DNA from: CAZXDL01 sp964639505 | Lineage (GTDB): Bacteria; Patescibacteriota; Saccharimonadia; Saccharimonadales; UBA4665 | DNA length: 64,000 bases | Direction of reading: 5' to 3' | NCBI GenBank assembly: GCA_964639505.1 | Contig: CAZXDL010000004.1 | Coordinates: forward strand, 1-64,000 | In this document: positions 23,049 through 30,520 of the stretch, piece after piece | Layout of the letters: every line of letters starts with the position of its first letter | How positions within the stretch are numbered: the stretch's first letter is position 1 | Notes under the pieces: model-generated | Database searches by the model: none | Told to the model about the DNA's origin: nothing | The model's input: only the letters and a program-made list of their open reading frames with translations | Program-made: the position numbers and the translations under genes

Positions 23049-23884
23049 GTTTTAAACAGCCCTCCTGGGATTAGGAACTGGAGGAACGAGAACAGCAGCA
23101 GATAGGCAATAATTGCCAGCATCGTATTGCTGATGCGCTTCTTGGCTTCGGTAACTTTTTGCGGGTCGCCAGCCGAGGCAGAGTATTGGATGCCGCCCAT
23201 TATCAATGAGGCGATTGCTATCAAGCCAAAAATCGCCGTTACGACTTCAAGCGCCGGGTTAATATATTTCTTAACCAGATCACAGCTGTCTTTTGTACAT
23301 TTTTGGTTTGCGTCACTCGAGCAGCCCTGTGGCAGTGGCTGATTCGCCTGAACGGCAGCGGTACAGGCGGCCGGATCAACTGTCGACTCAACGGTAGAGT
23401 TACAAATCGCATCACCGCTTTTGCACTCGGCGTCCAAACTTGACTTTGCGTAATCAGGCACGTCTTCGTTTTTGGTGCTGCCACCTACCTCTACAAAAAC
23501 TTTATCGAGGTTTTTTTCAAATGCTGTGACACTGGCAGGTGTGGTGTCCTTTGCCACTGCTTTTCTAAAATAGGCCGCCGCTTTATCTGAGATGCAGCTT
23601 TCAATAACTTTCGCGTCTTTGCAGTGGTGAGCTGCCACGTTGCGGGCTTTTTGAACGTAGTCGCCATCACATACTTTTATAACTTTTTTTGGCACGATTT
23701 CTTTACAATCGGCTACTGTTTGACTGCCACTGCTTGAACCGGGGTTAGAGACTGGTTCACCGTGTGTTTTTGGCGTAATGATCAGCGTAAACATAGTGAT
23801 AAAGAGCAAGCTTAAACCGACAAGCACCGCTAGGCGATGCTTGCTGACGATATTCAGCCAATTTTTTGAAGAAGTACTTGTCAT
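23045..23884 (-). CDS. VirB2/TrbC-like protein, paralog 6 (largest)
   Basis: At 279 aa this is the largest of the six and the first gene of the operon. After a membrane-anchor or signal segment (about 18-36) comes a ~165-residue exterior region with about ten cysteines (DCKEIV, VCDGD, HHCKD, SCISD, ECKSGDAICN, ACTAA, GCSSD, KCTKDSCDL), which suggests several disulfides. The shared block GIQYSASAGDPQKVTEAKKRISNTM lies between two C-terminal helices. It could be a pilus tip or base subunit rather than a bulk pilin. Confidence 0.72.
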   Translation of the reverse strand: MTSTSSKNWLNIVSKHRLAVLVGLSLLFITMFTLIITPKTHGEPVSNPGSSSGSQTVADCKEIVPKKVIKVCDGDYVQKARNVAAHHCKDAKVIESCISDKAAAYFRKAVAKDTTPASVTAFEKNLDKVFVEVGGSTKNEDVPDYAKSSLDAECKSGDAICNSTVESTVDPAACTAAVQANQPLPQGCSSDANQKCTKDSCDLVKKYINPALEVVTAIFGLIAIASLIMGGIQYSASAGDPQKVTEAKKRISNTMLAIIAYLLLFSFLQFLIPGGLFKT

Positions 23885-23899
23885 TATGGTTTTGTTTTA

Positions 23900-23910
23900 G
23901 ACGCTTATGC
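23900..23910 (+). repeat. Short match to the intergenic repeat core
   Basis: ACGCTTATGCT matches the core of the repeat end. It lies just upstream of the minus-strand pilin operon. At 11 bases it could be chance. Confidence 0.2.
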
Positions 23911-24009
23911 TCATATTATGCGTCTGAGACGCGTCTTTTGCAAGTAATCAGGCTGAAAGAGGTGCCACCGCTATACCGCTTGTGCTATAGTATTGATAAA
24001 AATGAACAC

Positions 24010-24109
24010 NNNNNNNNNNNNNNNNNNNNNNNNNNNNNNNNNNNNNNNNNNNNNNNNNNNNNNNNNNNNNNNNNNNNNNNNNNNNNNNNNNNNNNNNNNN
24101 NNNNNNNNN
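24010..24109. other. Scaffold gap (100 N) with duplicated flanks
   Basis: Exactly 100 N. The 55 bases before the gap (23955-24009) are identical to the 55 bases after it (24110-24164), so the two contig ends overlap. The gap is probably an assembly artefact and the true sequence likely has a single copy with no missing bases. Confidence 0.9.
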
Positions 24110-24140
24110 GAAAGAGGTGCCACCGCTATACCGCTTGTGC

Positions 24141-24146
24141 TATAGT
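24141..24146 (+). promoter_or_regulatory. Possible -10 box upstream of the VirB6-like gene
   Basis: TATAGT stands 21 bases before the ATG at 24168. No clear -35 box is seen. The same sequence occurs left of the assembly gap. Confidence 0.3.
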
Positions 24147-24167
24147 ATTGATAAAAATGAACACCGT

Positions 24168-26735
24168 ATGAAACGAAAAATATTGTATCTAGTACCCCTC
24201 GTAGTCTTCGCGTTTATAACTATAGCTTCGACTTTTATTCCACAGCCTTCCACTTACGCGGCAGTTCCGGCTGGAGGAAAAGCTACGGGCACATCAAGTT
24301 CGGGTTCGTCAGGATCATCCTCATCGTCATCATCAGGCTCATCCGGCTCCTCCGGCTCTTCGTCCACAGGATCATCGGCAAACTCATCAACCGGCACATC
24401 GACATCTGGCTCAACCTCTAATACGACAACCTCGTCAAGTTCAAGCGATCCCGGTGCCGTAGAGTCTCCAGGTATAGAGTGTCCGAGTTTATCTTTTGAC
24501 CTAGCTTGGGCATTTTGCCCAATCATGAAAATGATGGCTTATTCGGTCGCGGCGATGGACAATTTCATAAACAAGCAAATGACAGTCGGCAGCAACGGCG
24601 ACAGCAGCGACCCAAATCAGATTTTTTGTGATTCTGAATCAACCGCCCAAGACCTAAAGAGTTGTACAGCCTATCACAACGCTTGGACGAGCGTGCGCAA
24701 CATCGCGTTAGGCTTGATGGGAATCTCAATTATTATCGTATTGATCGCCCAGGCTTTGGGCTTTGAATTTCTGGATGCCTATACAATCCGTAAGGTGTTG
24801 CCGCGATTGCTGATTTCAGCGGTGGGTATAACACTTTCGTGGCAGCTGATGCAGTTCTTTGTGACACTATCAAATGATTTAGCATATGGCATAAGAGTAA
24901 TCATCTATCAGCCGTTTGTTGGTTTTGGCGATGCTACGCTCGGCAATGGAGTTTTTGGCAGCGGCACAGTTGCCAGCCTACTGGCGATCGGCGCCTTGAC
25001 GGCGCTGGGCTGGATCGGCTTGCTTAGCTATCTTTTAACAGCGTTGTTAGCGGTGTTTATCGCGTTGTTAGTGCTAATTTTACGAGAAATGCTTATCATC
25101 GTTTTAATCATCATGGCGCCGATCGCCATCGCTTGCTACGTGCTGCCAAACACCCAAAAGGTCTACAAGCTCTGGTGGGAGTCGTTTAGCAAGGCTTTGC
25201 TGATGTTCGTCATGATCGCCGCACTGATCGCAGTCGGTCGTGTTTTCTCAGTTGTGGCTCTAACAAGCACTGACAGCACTATAGGACAGCTGGTCGGCTT
25301 CGCGGCATATTTCTTACCTTATTTCTTGATACCCGCGACCTTCAGGTTTTCGGGTGCCGCGATGTCTCAAATTGGCGGATTTGTTTCGGAGCGTGGCAAG
25401 GGTGGCTTCGATCGCTTGCGTGGCTACCGTGGCAATGTCGCCAAAAAGAACATGCACGAGCTGGCAACTGGCAACCGTTTGCATAATGAAAGTACCCGCT
25501 TCTTAGGCTACGGCAGATTCGCCAGAGGATTTAACAGAGCAACCCGTAACACCGCCAACGTCCGCAATGCCGGCTATAACCCAAGGCGTATGCGCGAAAG
25601 AATGCGGGCCGCTTCTGGTGCCGCTATCAGCGGGGAAGCTGCTGAAGCTGCAGAAAAAAACGCAGCTTTCAAAGCATTGCTTGGCAACGATGACGTCATG
25701 GAAGCTGCTTTGTATGAATCTGTCCATGGCGGCGGTGAGGCAACAATTCGCTCAATCCTTCGTGAACGGGGCTTTAAAGAAGACATGGTCATGAATGCTG
25801 TCGGTGCCTACCACAACGCTAAAAACTCCATGGATACAGAAGCCTTTAATACTGCATTGGCGATACACAGCTTTGGCACCAGCAGCGGCTGGACGCCTCG
25901 ATACAAAAAGAATGCTGCCACCGGCAACTATATAGATGCTAATGGTAATGATATCGCCGGCGGCGAAGCGGGTGATGTCAGCCTGCGTGTACTAGCGCGT
26001 GGTGGTGGTGGTGCTGGCGAAGCCCGTGCCGCGATCGATCACGTGGCAGGCAATGACCGCCTGCGTATGATTTCTATGCTTGGCCAAGCCCGACAGCAAG
26101 CCGAGTCTAAGGGTAGGTTTGACCTTGTCGGGGGCAGTTTCACCCAAGACGTGCTCAATATGGAGCGTTTTCATACTGGTCAATTAGGTGGGGCCACAAT
26201 CGGTCCAAATGGCGAACCTAGCGGTATTGCAACTCTTACTAAACTTACCCACGAGGGCGCCATTGATGGACAGGCCCGTCACCGAATTGCTTCCGGTCAC
26301 CGCCGCTCTATGGACGCCTTGGCGCCTGAGTTCCGCAAGGCGATCGAGGCCTCACTATACAACTCCAAGGGTGCTGCCAACTGGTCCGCTGATGAAGGCA
26401 TCGCTCAACTGGCATTCATCGCTAACTCGCTCGATGCCGCTTCCAACGGCGCACCAGAAAACGCCCGCGTAATTAAGCAAGAGGTGCTCGATCGAAAGAT
26501 CGACGTCAAAAACATGCCATCCGAGATGGTGCAAGCCATCGCCAACACGCCACAAAAAGCCCAGTGGCTGGCCTCGCAAGAAAGCATCACCATCGGCAAT
26601 CTAATGGAACAAATGCGCACCGACCCAGACTTCTCAAGGTACCGCCGCGAATACAACCGGCCTGAAGACAGCCGTCTAGCTGCTAGCGCTCAAGCCGAGA
26701 ATGAAGCCGCTCAAAACCGCCCGCCCGGAACTTAA
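24168..26735 (+). CDS. VirB6/TrbL-like polytopic membrane protein
   Basis: The ATG at 24168 is chosen because it starts a clear signal sequence (MKRKILYLVPLVVFAF, cleaved near TYAA); an ATG at 24117 lies in the duplicated gap flank. A Gly/Ser/Thr-rich stretch (about 37-100) is followed by an external segment with cysteines, then six or more membrane helices (about 175-410), including GLMGISIIIVLIAQALGFEFL and LILREMLIIVLIIMAPIAIACYVLP. The C-terminal 430 residues are hydrophilic and probably cytoplasmic. This is the layout of VirB6-type inner membrane channel proteins with long tails. It diverges from the pilin operon. Confidence 0.78.
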   Translation: MKRKILYLVPLVVFAFITIASTFIPQPSTYAAVPAGGKATGTSSSGSSGSSSSSSSGSSGSSGSSSTGSSANSSTGTSTSGSTSNTTTSSSSSDPGAVESPGIECPSLSFDLAWAFCPIMKMMAYSVAAMDNFINKQMTVGSNGDSSDPNQIFCDSESTAQDLKSCTAYHNAWTSVRNIALGLMGISIIIVLIAQALGFEFLDAYTIRKVLPRLLISAVGITLSWQLMQFFVTLSNDLAYGIRVIIYQPFVGFGDATLGNGVFGSGTVASLLAIGALTALGWIGLLSYLLTALLAVFIALLVLILREMLIIVLIIMAPIAIACYVLPNTQKVYKLWWESFSKALLMFVMIAALIAVGRVFSVVALTSTDSTIGQLVGFAAYFLPYFLIPATFRFSGAAMSQIGGFVSERGKGGFDRLRGYRGNVAKKNMHELATGNRLHNESTRFLGYGRFARGFNRATRNTANVRNAGYNPRRMRERMRAASGAAISGEAAEAAEKNAAFKALLGNDDVMEAALYESVHGGGEATIRSILRERGFKEDMVMNAVGAYHNAKNSMDTEAFNTALAIHSFGTSSGWTPRYKKNAATGNYIDANGNDIAGGEAGDVSLRVLARGGGGAGEARAAIDHVAGNDRLRMISMLGQARQQAESKGRFDLVGGSFTQDVLNMERFHTGQLGGATIGPNGEPSGIATLTKLTHEGAIDGQARHRIASGHRRSMDALAPEFRKAIEASLYNSKGAANWSADEGIAQLAFIANSLDAASNGAPENARVIKQEVLDRKIDVKNMPSEMVQAIANTPQKAQWLASQESITIGNLMEQMRTDPDFSRYRREYNRPEDSRLAASAQAENEAAQNRPPGT

Positions 26736-26748
26736 ACTAGCCTCAATC

Positions 26749-28494
26749 TTATCGACCAAAGAAGTCAGGACGCAGGTGCGGAGGCACAAGTCCTTCAATT
26801 GGAGGCACTTGTCGTTGGCCCATTGCGTAAAGATCGTTTGCCAGTTTGATCAGCTTGGTTAGCTCTACATCAGTGTTGTCGCCCTCAGGCTTGTCACTGC
26901 GGGTCCAGCGCTCGATCGCATCTTCGCCGTACTGGCCATAGCTACCCATTCGGCTGCCAACCCCAATAACTCTTGGAGTATCGTCGCGCCTGACTGGATC
27001 AACACCTGGAACCTTAACTTCCACACCGCCCATCCATGAACGAGGCTTGTCACCTGCATGAGCTGGTTTTTCGATTATTAAATCGGCATCACGGTTGCGG
27101 TTTGGAGAAGTAGTCTTAATGTTGATTTGGTCACCTTCCATCCTAAAGGGCAACACCCAGCCGACAGTCTCATCGACCATGACCGACCTGTCGGTTTTTT
27201 CGTCATAGTTAATCTGACCCTTGGCAACTTGTGCTGGGTCTACTGCGCTGCGGCGCAAGCCGACAAGATGAGCAAGTCTAGACCTGCCAGCTAATCGAGG
27301 CTGGAATATCTTGATATGTGTTTCAATTTCAGGCGTAGAAACTTCGGCTAGGGCGTTAATCATGAAGTAAACGCGTTCTTCGGCTAAATCGCGTCGTTCG
27401 CGGATGTCCATGCGCTCCCACTCTTCATGACCGAAGTTATGCGCAATTGTGCGGCCTTCGTGAGTATCAAGACGTGGATACTCTCTGTCTAGGTCTTCGG
27501 CGTGCTCAGGGACTCTACTACCGGCTCCGACAAAGTGCAACACGGCATGGCCAAAACGGCGTCGACGAGCTGCTCTTACATTTGCTGGGTCGTCACTGCG
27601 GTGCTCGGGGTGTCGACGAGGCGCGGTTCGTTCAGCTAGGGGGATTAGACCATCGACAGCATCAAACGGATCATTGCCACGATTTGGTCGATCGGCCAAT
27701 GGTAATGGGCCTGGGCTTATGCCGCCGCGGGTTTCAACTCTGCTGATTACGACTCGATCGTGCGGGTCAGCGCCGCGGTGTCCTGGAAAGATCGGATAGC
27801 CCTGTTCATTTAGCCATTCCTCGCCAATCTTGCCTTCAGGAACGCTTTTGCTGAGTTTGCGTGGCGGCAAAGGCTTGCCGTCTGGTGCGCGAAGCACATC
27901 ACCCCCGTCGTCGTGCATTTCTCGGTGTAATATAAGACTAGTAGGAAATTCGCGAAAATCACCCGGTTCACCAGCTGCTTCGGCTGCAGTCAGATCATAG
28001 ACTCGGCTACCAAATATATAATATCGCTGAACTGGTGCATCTGGGTCACTTTCGTGAGCCATTGTTACGATGTACTCTTGATCCATCGCTGGGTCGCCCC
28101 ACTTCATAACTGCACCTTCTGAGTCATGAATATTCCATTCTGTACCACGTCGAACCGTGCCATCAGGACGCGGGTCGTACTGAACAGATACTTCGTCTTC
28201 AAAAGGACTTTCATACTTATCACGCTCAGGTTTACCCGATCTTGGGTCAACTTTTTTCTCAGATGGAAGAAAACCAGGACCCGGCGTATTACGTCGAATC
28301 TGGAACTGGTTTTCAATTGTCATGTCTAGTTCATCAGACGTCATCAAAACAGGCACTCTGTTGCCCGTTGCTGGATCAATAGGCCATGAGTCACGTGAAC
28401 GCAGGGGATCGCCTGCAGGGGTAAACTCCACTATATCTCTTACAGAGCGGGGGTCTGTAGGGGGTGTGTTACCGGGGCGGGGAGCGCGTTGCAT
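26749..28494 (-). CDS. Unknown soluble protein inside the secretion locus, 581 aa
   Basis: I do not recognise this protein. It has no signal peptide or membrane helix, is very rich in Asp, Arg, Pro and Glu, and has few cysteines. Segments such as YDPRPDGTVRRGTEWNIHDSEG and YIVTMAHESDPDAPVQRYYIF look like beta-rich modules; the middle is Arg/His-rich and disordered. It is the only minus-strand gene between the VirB6-like gene and the recF end of the locus, 13 bases from the VirB6-like stop. Its place makes it a candidate secreted substrate or cytoplasmic partner of the machine; that is inference. Confidence 0.6.
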   Translation of the reverse strand: MQRAPRPGNTPPTDPRSVRDIVEFTPAGDPLRSRDSWPIDPATGNRVPVLMTSDELDMTIENQFQIRRNTPGPGFLPSEKKVDPRSGKPERDKYESPFEDEVSVQYDPRPDGTVRRGTEWNIHDSEGAVMKWGDPAMDQEYIVTMAHESDPDAPVQRYYIFGSRVYDLTAAEAAGEPGDFREFPTSLILHREMHDDGGDVLRAPDGKPLPPRKLSKSVPEGKIGEEWLNEQGYPIFPGHRGADPHDRVVISRVETRGGISPGPLPLADRPNRGNDPFDAVDGLIPLAERTAPRRHPEHRSDDPANVRAARRRRFGHAVLHFVGAGSRVPEHAEDLDREYPRLDTHEGRTIAHNFGHEEWERMDIRERRDLAEERVYFMINALAEVSTPEIETHIKIFQPRLAGRSRLAHLVGLRRSAVDPAQVAKGQINYDEKTDRSVMVDETVGWVLPFRMEGDQINIKTTSPNRNRDADLIIEKPAHAGDKPRSWMGGVEVKVPGVDPVRRDDTPRVIGVGSRMGSYGQYGEDAIERWTRSDKPEGDNTDVELTKLIKLANDLYAMGQRQVPPIEGLVPPHLRPDFFGR

Positions 28495-28617
28495 GGCTAT
28501 TTACCGTGTGCCTTGTTTAAGTTGTTGTTTGTTTTATGCATATGTTTATCCGATAGCTATCTTAGCAAATTATACTGTTTTTGTCAAGTATGTGGGTTTG
28601 TTGTTTTTTTGATTTGT

Positions 28618-28623
28618 TATACT
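28618..28623 (+). promoter_or_regulatory. -10 box for the PrgI-VirB4 operon
   Basis: TATACT lies nine bases before the ATG at 28633. Together with the separation from the minus-strand gene this marks the start of a plus-strand operon. Confidence 0.45.
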
Positions 28624-28632
28624 TATGGTTAG

Positions 28633-29565
28633 ATGGCAACATATAAACTTATCCAAGATATTGAGGCTGAAGACAAGATCCTTGGGCCCTTGACGCTTCG
28701 GCAGTTTATTTTTGCTTTAATTACGGTGTTTTTTGGCTATTTATGCTTCTTGGTGCTCACTAAAGGCGCCGCCTTTATGCTTGTCGTGTTTTTGCCACCG
28801 ATGGTGTTTTTTGGCTTTTTTGCTTTACCGCTCGGACGAGATCAGCCAACAGAGGTCTGGGCTTTGGCTAAGCTGCGCTTCTTATTTAAGCCCCGTACTC
28901 GCATTTGGAATCAGAGTGGCGTCAAAGAACTGGTTACAATAACGGCTCCTAAAAAAATCGAGCGGCACTTGACTAAGGGCTATACTCAAACGGAAGTTGA
29001 CAGCCGACTGCACGCTCTGGCGGATACGATTGACAGCCGCGGCTGGGCAGTGAAGCACGTTAATTTAAACGCTTACGCGGCGCCGGTTTACACTCCGCCA
29101 CAATCTGACCGACTGCTGGATCCGGCGACTTTGCCACAGGTCGTGCCAAGCAATGATATCGCTGCCTCTGACGATATGATGGATGTCGAAAACAGTCCGA
29201 TCGCCCAGCAGTTTCAAAACATGATCAATGAATCAAACGCTGGCCGCCGTGAAAATGTCATTGGGCGTATGGAAGACACTAAGCCTGGGTCAATTGCGGC
29301 TCCAACATCAGACAACCAATGGTTTACAGAACAAGGCGAGAAGCCAAAGCCGGCCAGCAATTTGCGTTCAGTTAAAAAGCCTGCAAAAAAGGCTACAAAA
29401 CCGGTTCAAATCGACCTGCCGGCGCCAATGACAGCCCCGACTGACCCTGCTATACTATCCCTGGCAGCACGCGATGATCTCAACATCGATACGCTTGATC
29501 GCGAAGCAAAGCGAGCAAAGGGTGACGACAGTTCAGGAGACGAGGTCGTTGTTTCACTGCATTAA
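28633..29565 (+). CDS. PrgI-family (VirB3-like) secretion protein
   Basis: The 310-aa protein starts with the PrgI pattern MATYKLIQDIEAEDKILGPLTLRQFIF, followed by two close membrane helices (about 27-45 and 48-66) and PLGRDQPTEVWALAKLRFLFKPRTRIWNQ. PrgI/VirB3 proteins sit next to VirB4 in the inner membrane. The long C-terminal half (about 110-310) is hydrophilic and probably disordered, longer than in typical PrgI proteins of about 110-140 residues. The TraC-like gene follows by about 50 bases. Confidence 0.85.
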   Translation: MATYKLIQDIEAEDKILGPLTLRQFIFALITVFFGYLCFLVLTKGAAFMLVVFLPPMVFFGFFALPLGRDQPTEVWALAKLRFLFKPRTRIWNQSGVKELVTITAPKKIERHLTKGYTQTEVDSRLHALADTIDSRGWAVKHVNLNAYAAPVYTPPQSDRLLDPATLPQVVPSNDIAASDDMMDVENSPIAQQFQNMINESNAGRRENVIGRMEDTKPGSIAAPTSDNQWFTEQGEKPKPASNLRSVKKPAKKATKPVQIDLPAPMTAPTDPAILSLAARDDLNIDTLDREAKRAKGDDSSGDEVVVSLH

Positions 29566-29616
29566 TTTCTCGCGCAAGCGAAATGCTTATCAGAAACAAA
29601 GGTGGGTACTCGAGTA

Positions 29617-30519
29617 ATGAATCCTTCGGCGCCAAATCAGCAATATCCCGGACAGGGGCAAATGCCAGCCGGCCAGCCAATGCCAGCGCCAGGGCCAGGG
29701 CAGCGGCTGATCCCAGTTAACCAACGGCCAGCCGGCAAAAGACGTCGCGGCAAAAAGGGCGGCCAGCAGCAGGCCGTCCGGCCAGCTCAAACTCATCCAA
29801 ACAGTACTCAAAACGCGCTTCAAATCGCCGAGGTTCGTGATGGAATTGTCATCATGAACGATGGTTCATTTCGTTCGATTGTCATGGTCAAAAGCATCAA
29901 CTTTGATCTGATGAGCCCGCAAGAAAGAGACGCTGTCGAATACAGCTATCAAGGGTTTTTGAACTCGCTTTATTTCCCTATTCAAATATTCATTCGTTCG
30001 CAAAAAGTCGATTTGCGGCCTTATCTAGAAAAGCTGGACAAGATTCGCACCGAGCATGACAACATGCTACTAGCGCTGTTGATGGAAGACTACATCGGCT
30101 ATATGGACGCGCTCAGCCAGCAGACAAACATCATGGATAAAAATTTCTTTGTCGTTATCCCATTTTTCCCAGCTGTAGACGTTCAAAAAGGCATTGAGCA
30201 GAGCAAGACGTTTTTGTCTGGCCTAGGTGGCCTATTGAAGCCCAAAGAGCAGCATGTCGTAATTAACGAGCGTGATCTGGAGAATGCCAAGACCGAGCTG
30301 CGCAACCGCGTACAGGCAGTGCTGGCTGGTTTGCAGCAGTGCGGCGTCAAAGGCCTGCCGCTCGATACTCAGGAGCTGATCGAGCTTTATTACGACACCT
30401 ACAATCCCGATACGGCAACGCGCCAACAGATCAAAGATTATACGTCGCTAACAGCTGATGTCATCACCAAGGGCGAGGGTAGTGCGCCGCAAGCCCACCT
30501 AGATAGGGAGCTGCAGTAA
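29617..30519 (+). CDS. TraC-like/VirB4 N-domain-like secretion protein
   Basis: The ATG at 29617 is preferred to an upstream GTG at 29602. The first 70 residues are Pro/Gln/Gly-rich and disordered, with a basic patch (GKRRRGKKGGQQQ). Then comes a domain with IAEVRDGIVIMNDGSFRSIVMVKSINFDLMS and SLYFPIQIFIRSQKVDLRPYLEKL, as found at the N-terminus of conjugation ATPases of the TraC/VirB4 type, but with no Walker motifs. It ends one base before the VirB4 gene. It probably works as a separate partner of VirB4; the same order (PrgI, TraC-like, VirB4) is known in Gram-positive-type systems. Confidence 0.75.
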   Translation: MNPSAPNQQYPGQGQMPAGQPMPAPGPGQRLIPVNQRPAGKRRRGKKGGQQQAVRPAQTHPNSTQNALQIAEVRDGIVIMNDGSFRSIVMVKSINFDLMSPQERDAVEYSYQGFLNSLYFPIQIFIRSQKVDLRPYLEKLDKIRTEHDNMLLALLMEDYIGYMDALSQQTNIMDKNFFVVIPFFPAVDVQKGIEQSKTFLSGLGGLLKPKEQHVVINERDLENAKTELRNRVQAVLAGLQQCGVKGLPLDTQELIELYYDTYNPDTATRQQIKDYTSLTADVITKGEGSAPQAHLDRELQ

Positions 30520-30520
30520 G

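Noticed and set aside
23955..24164. Real 55-bp tandem repeat before the VirB6-like gene
   Set aside because: The two copies end exactly at the two edges of a 100-N gap, which is the mark of a scaffolding artefact, not of biology.
24254..24526. Acidic 90-aa protein on the minus strand
   Set aside because: It is the antisense of the Ser/Gly-rich linker of the VirB6-like protein; the Asp/Glu/Pro repeats come from reading simple sequence backwards.
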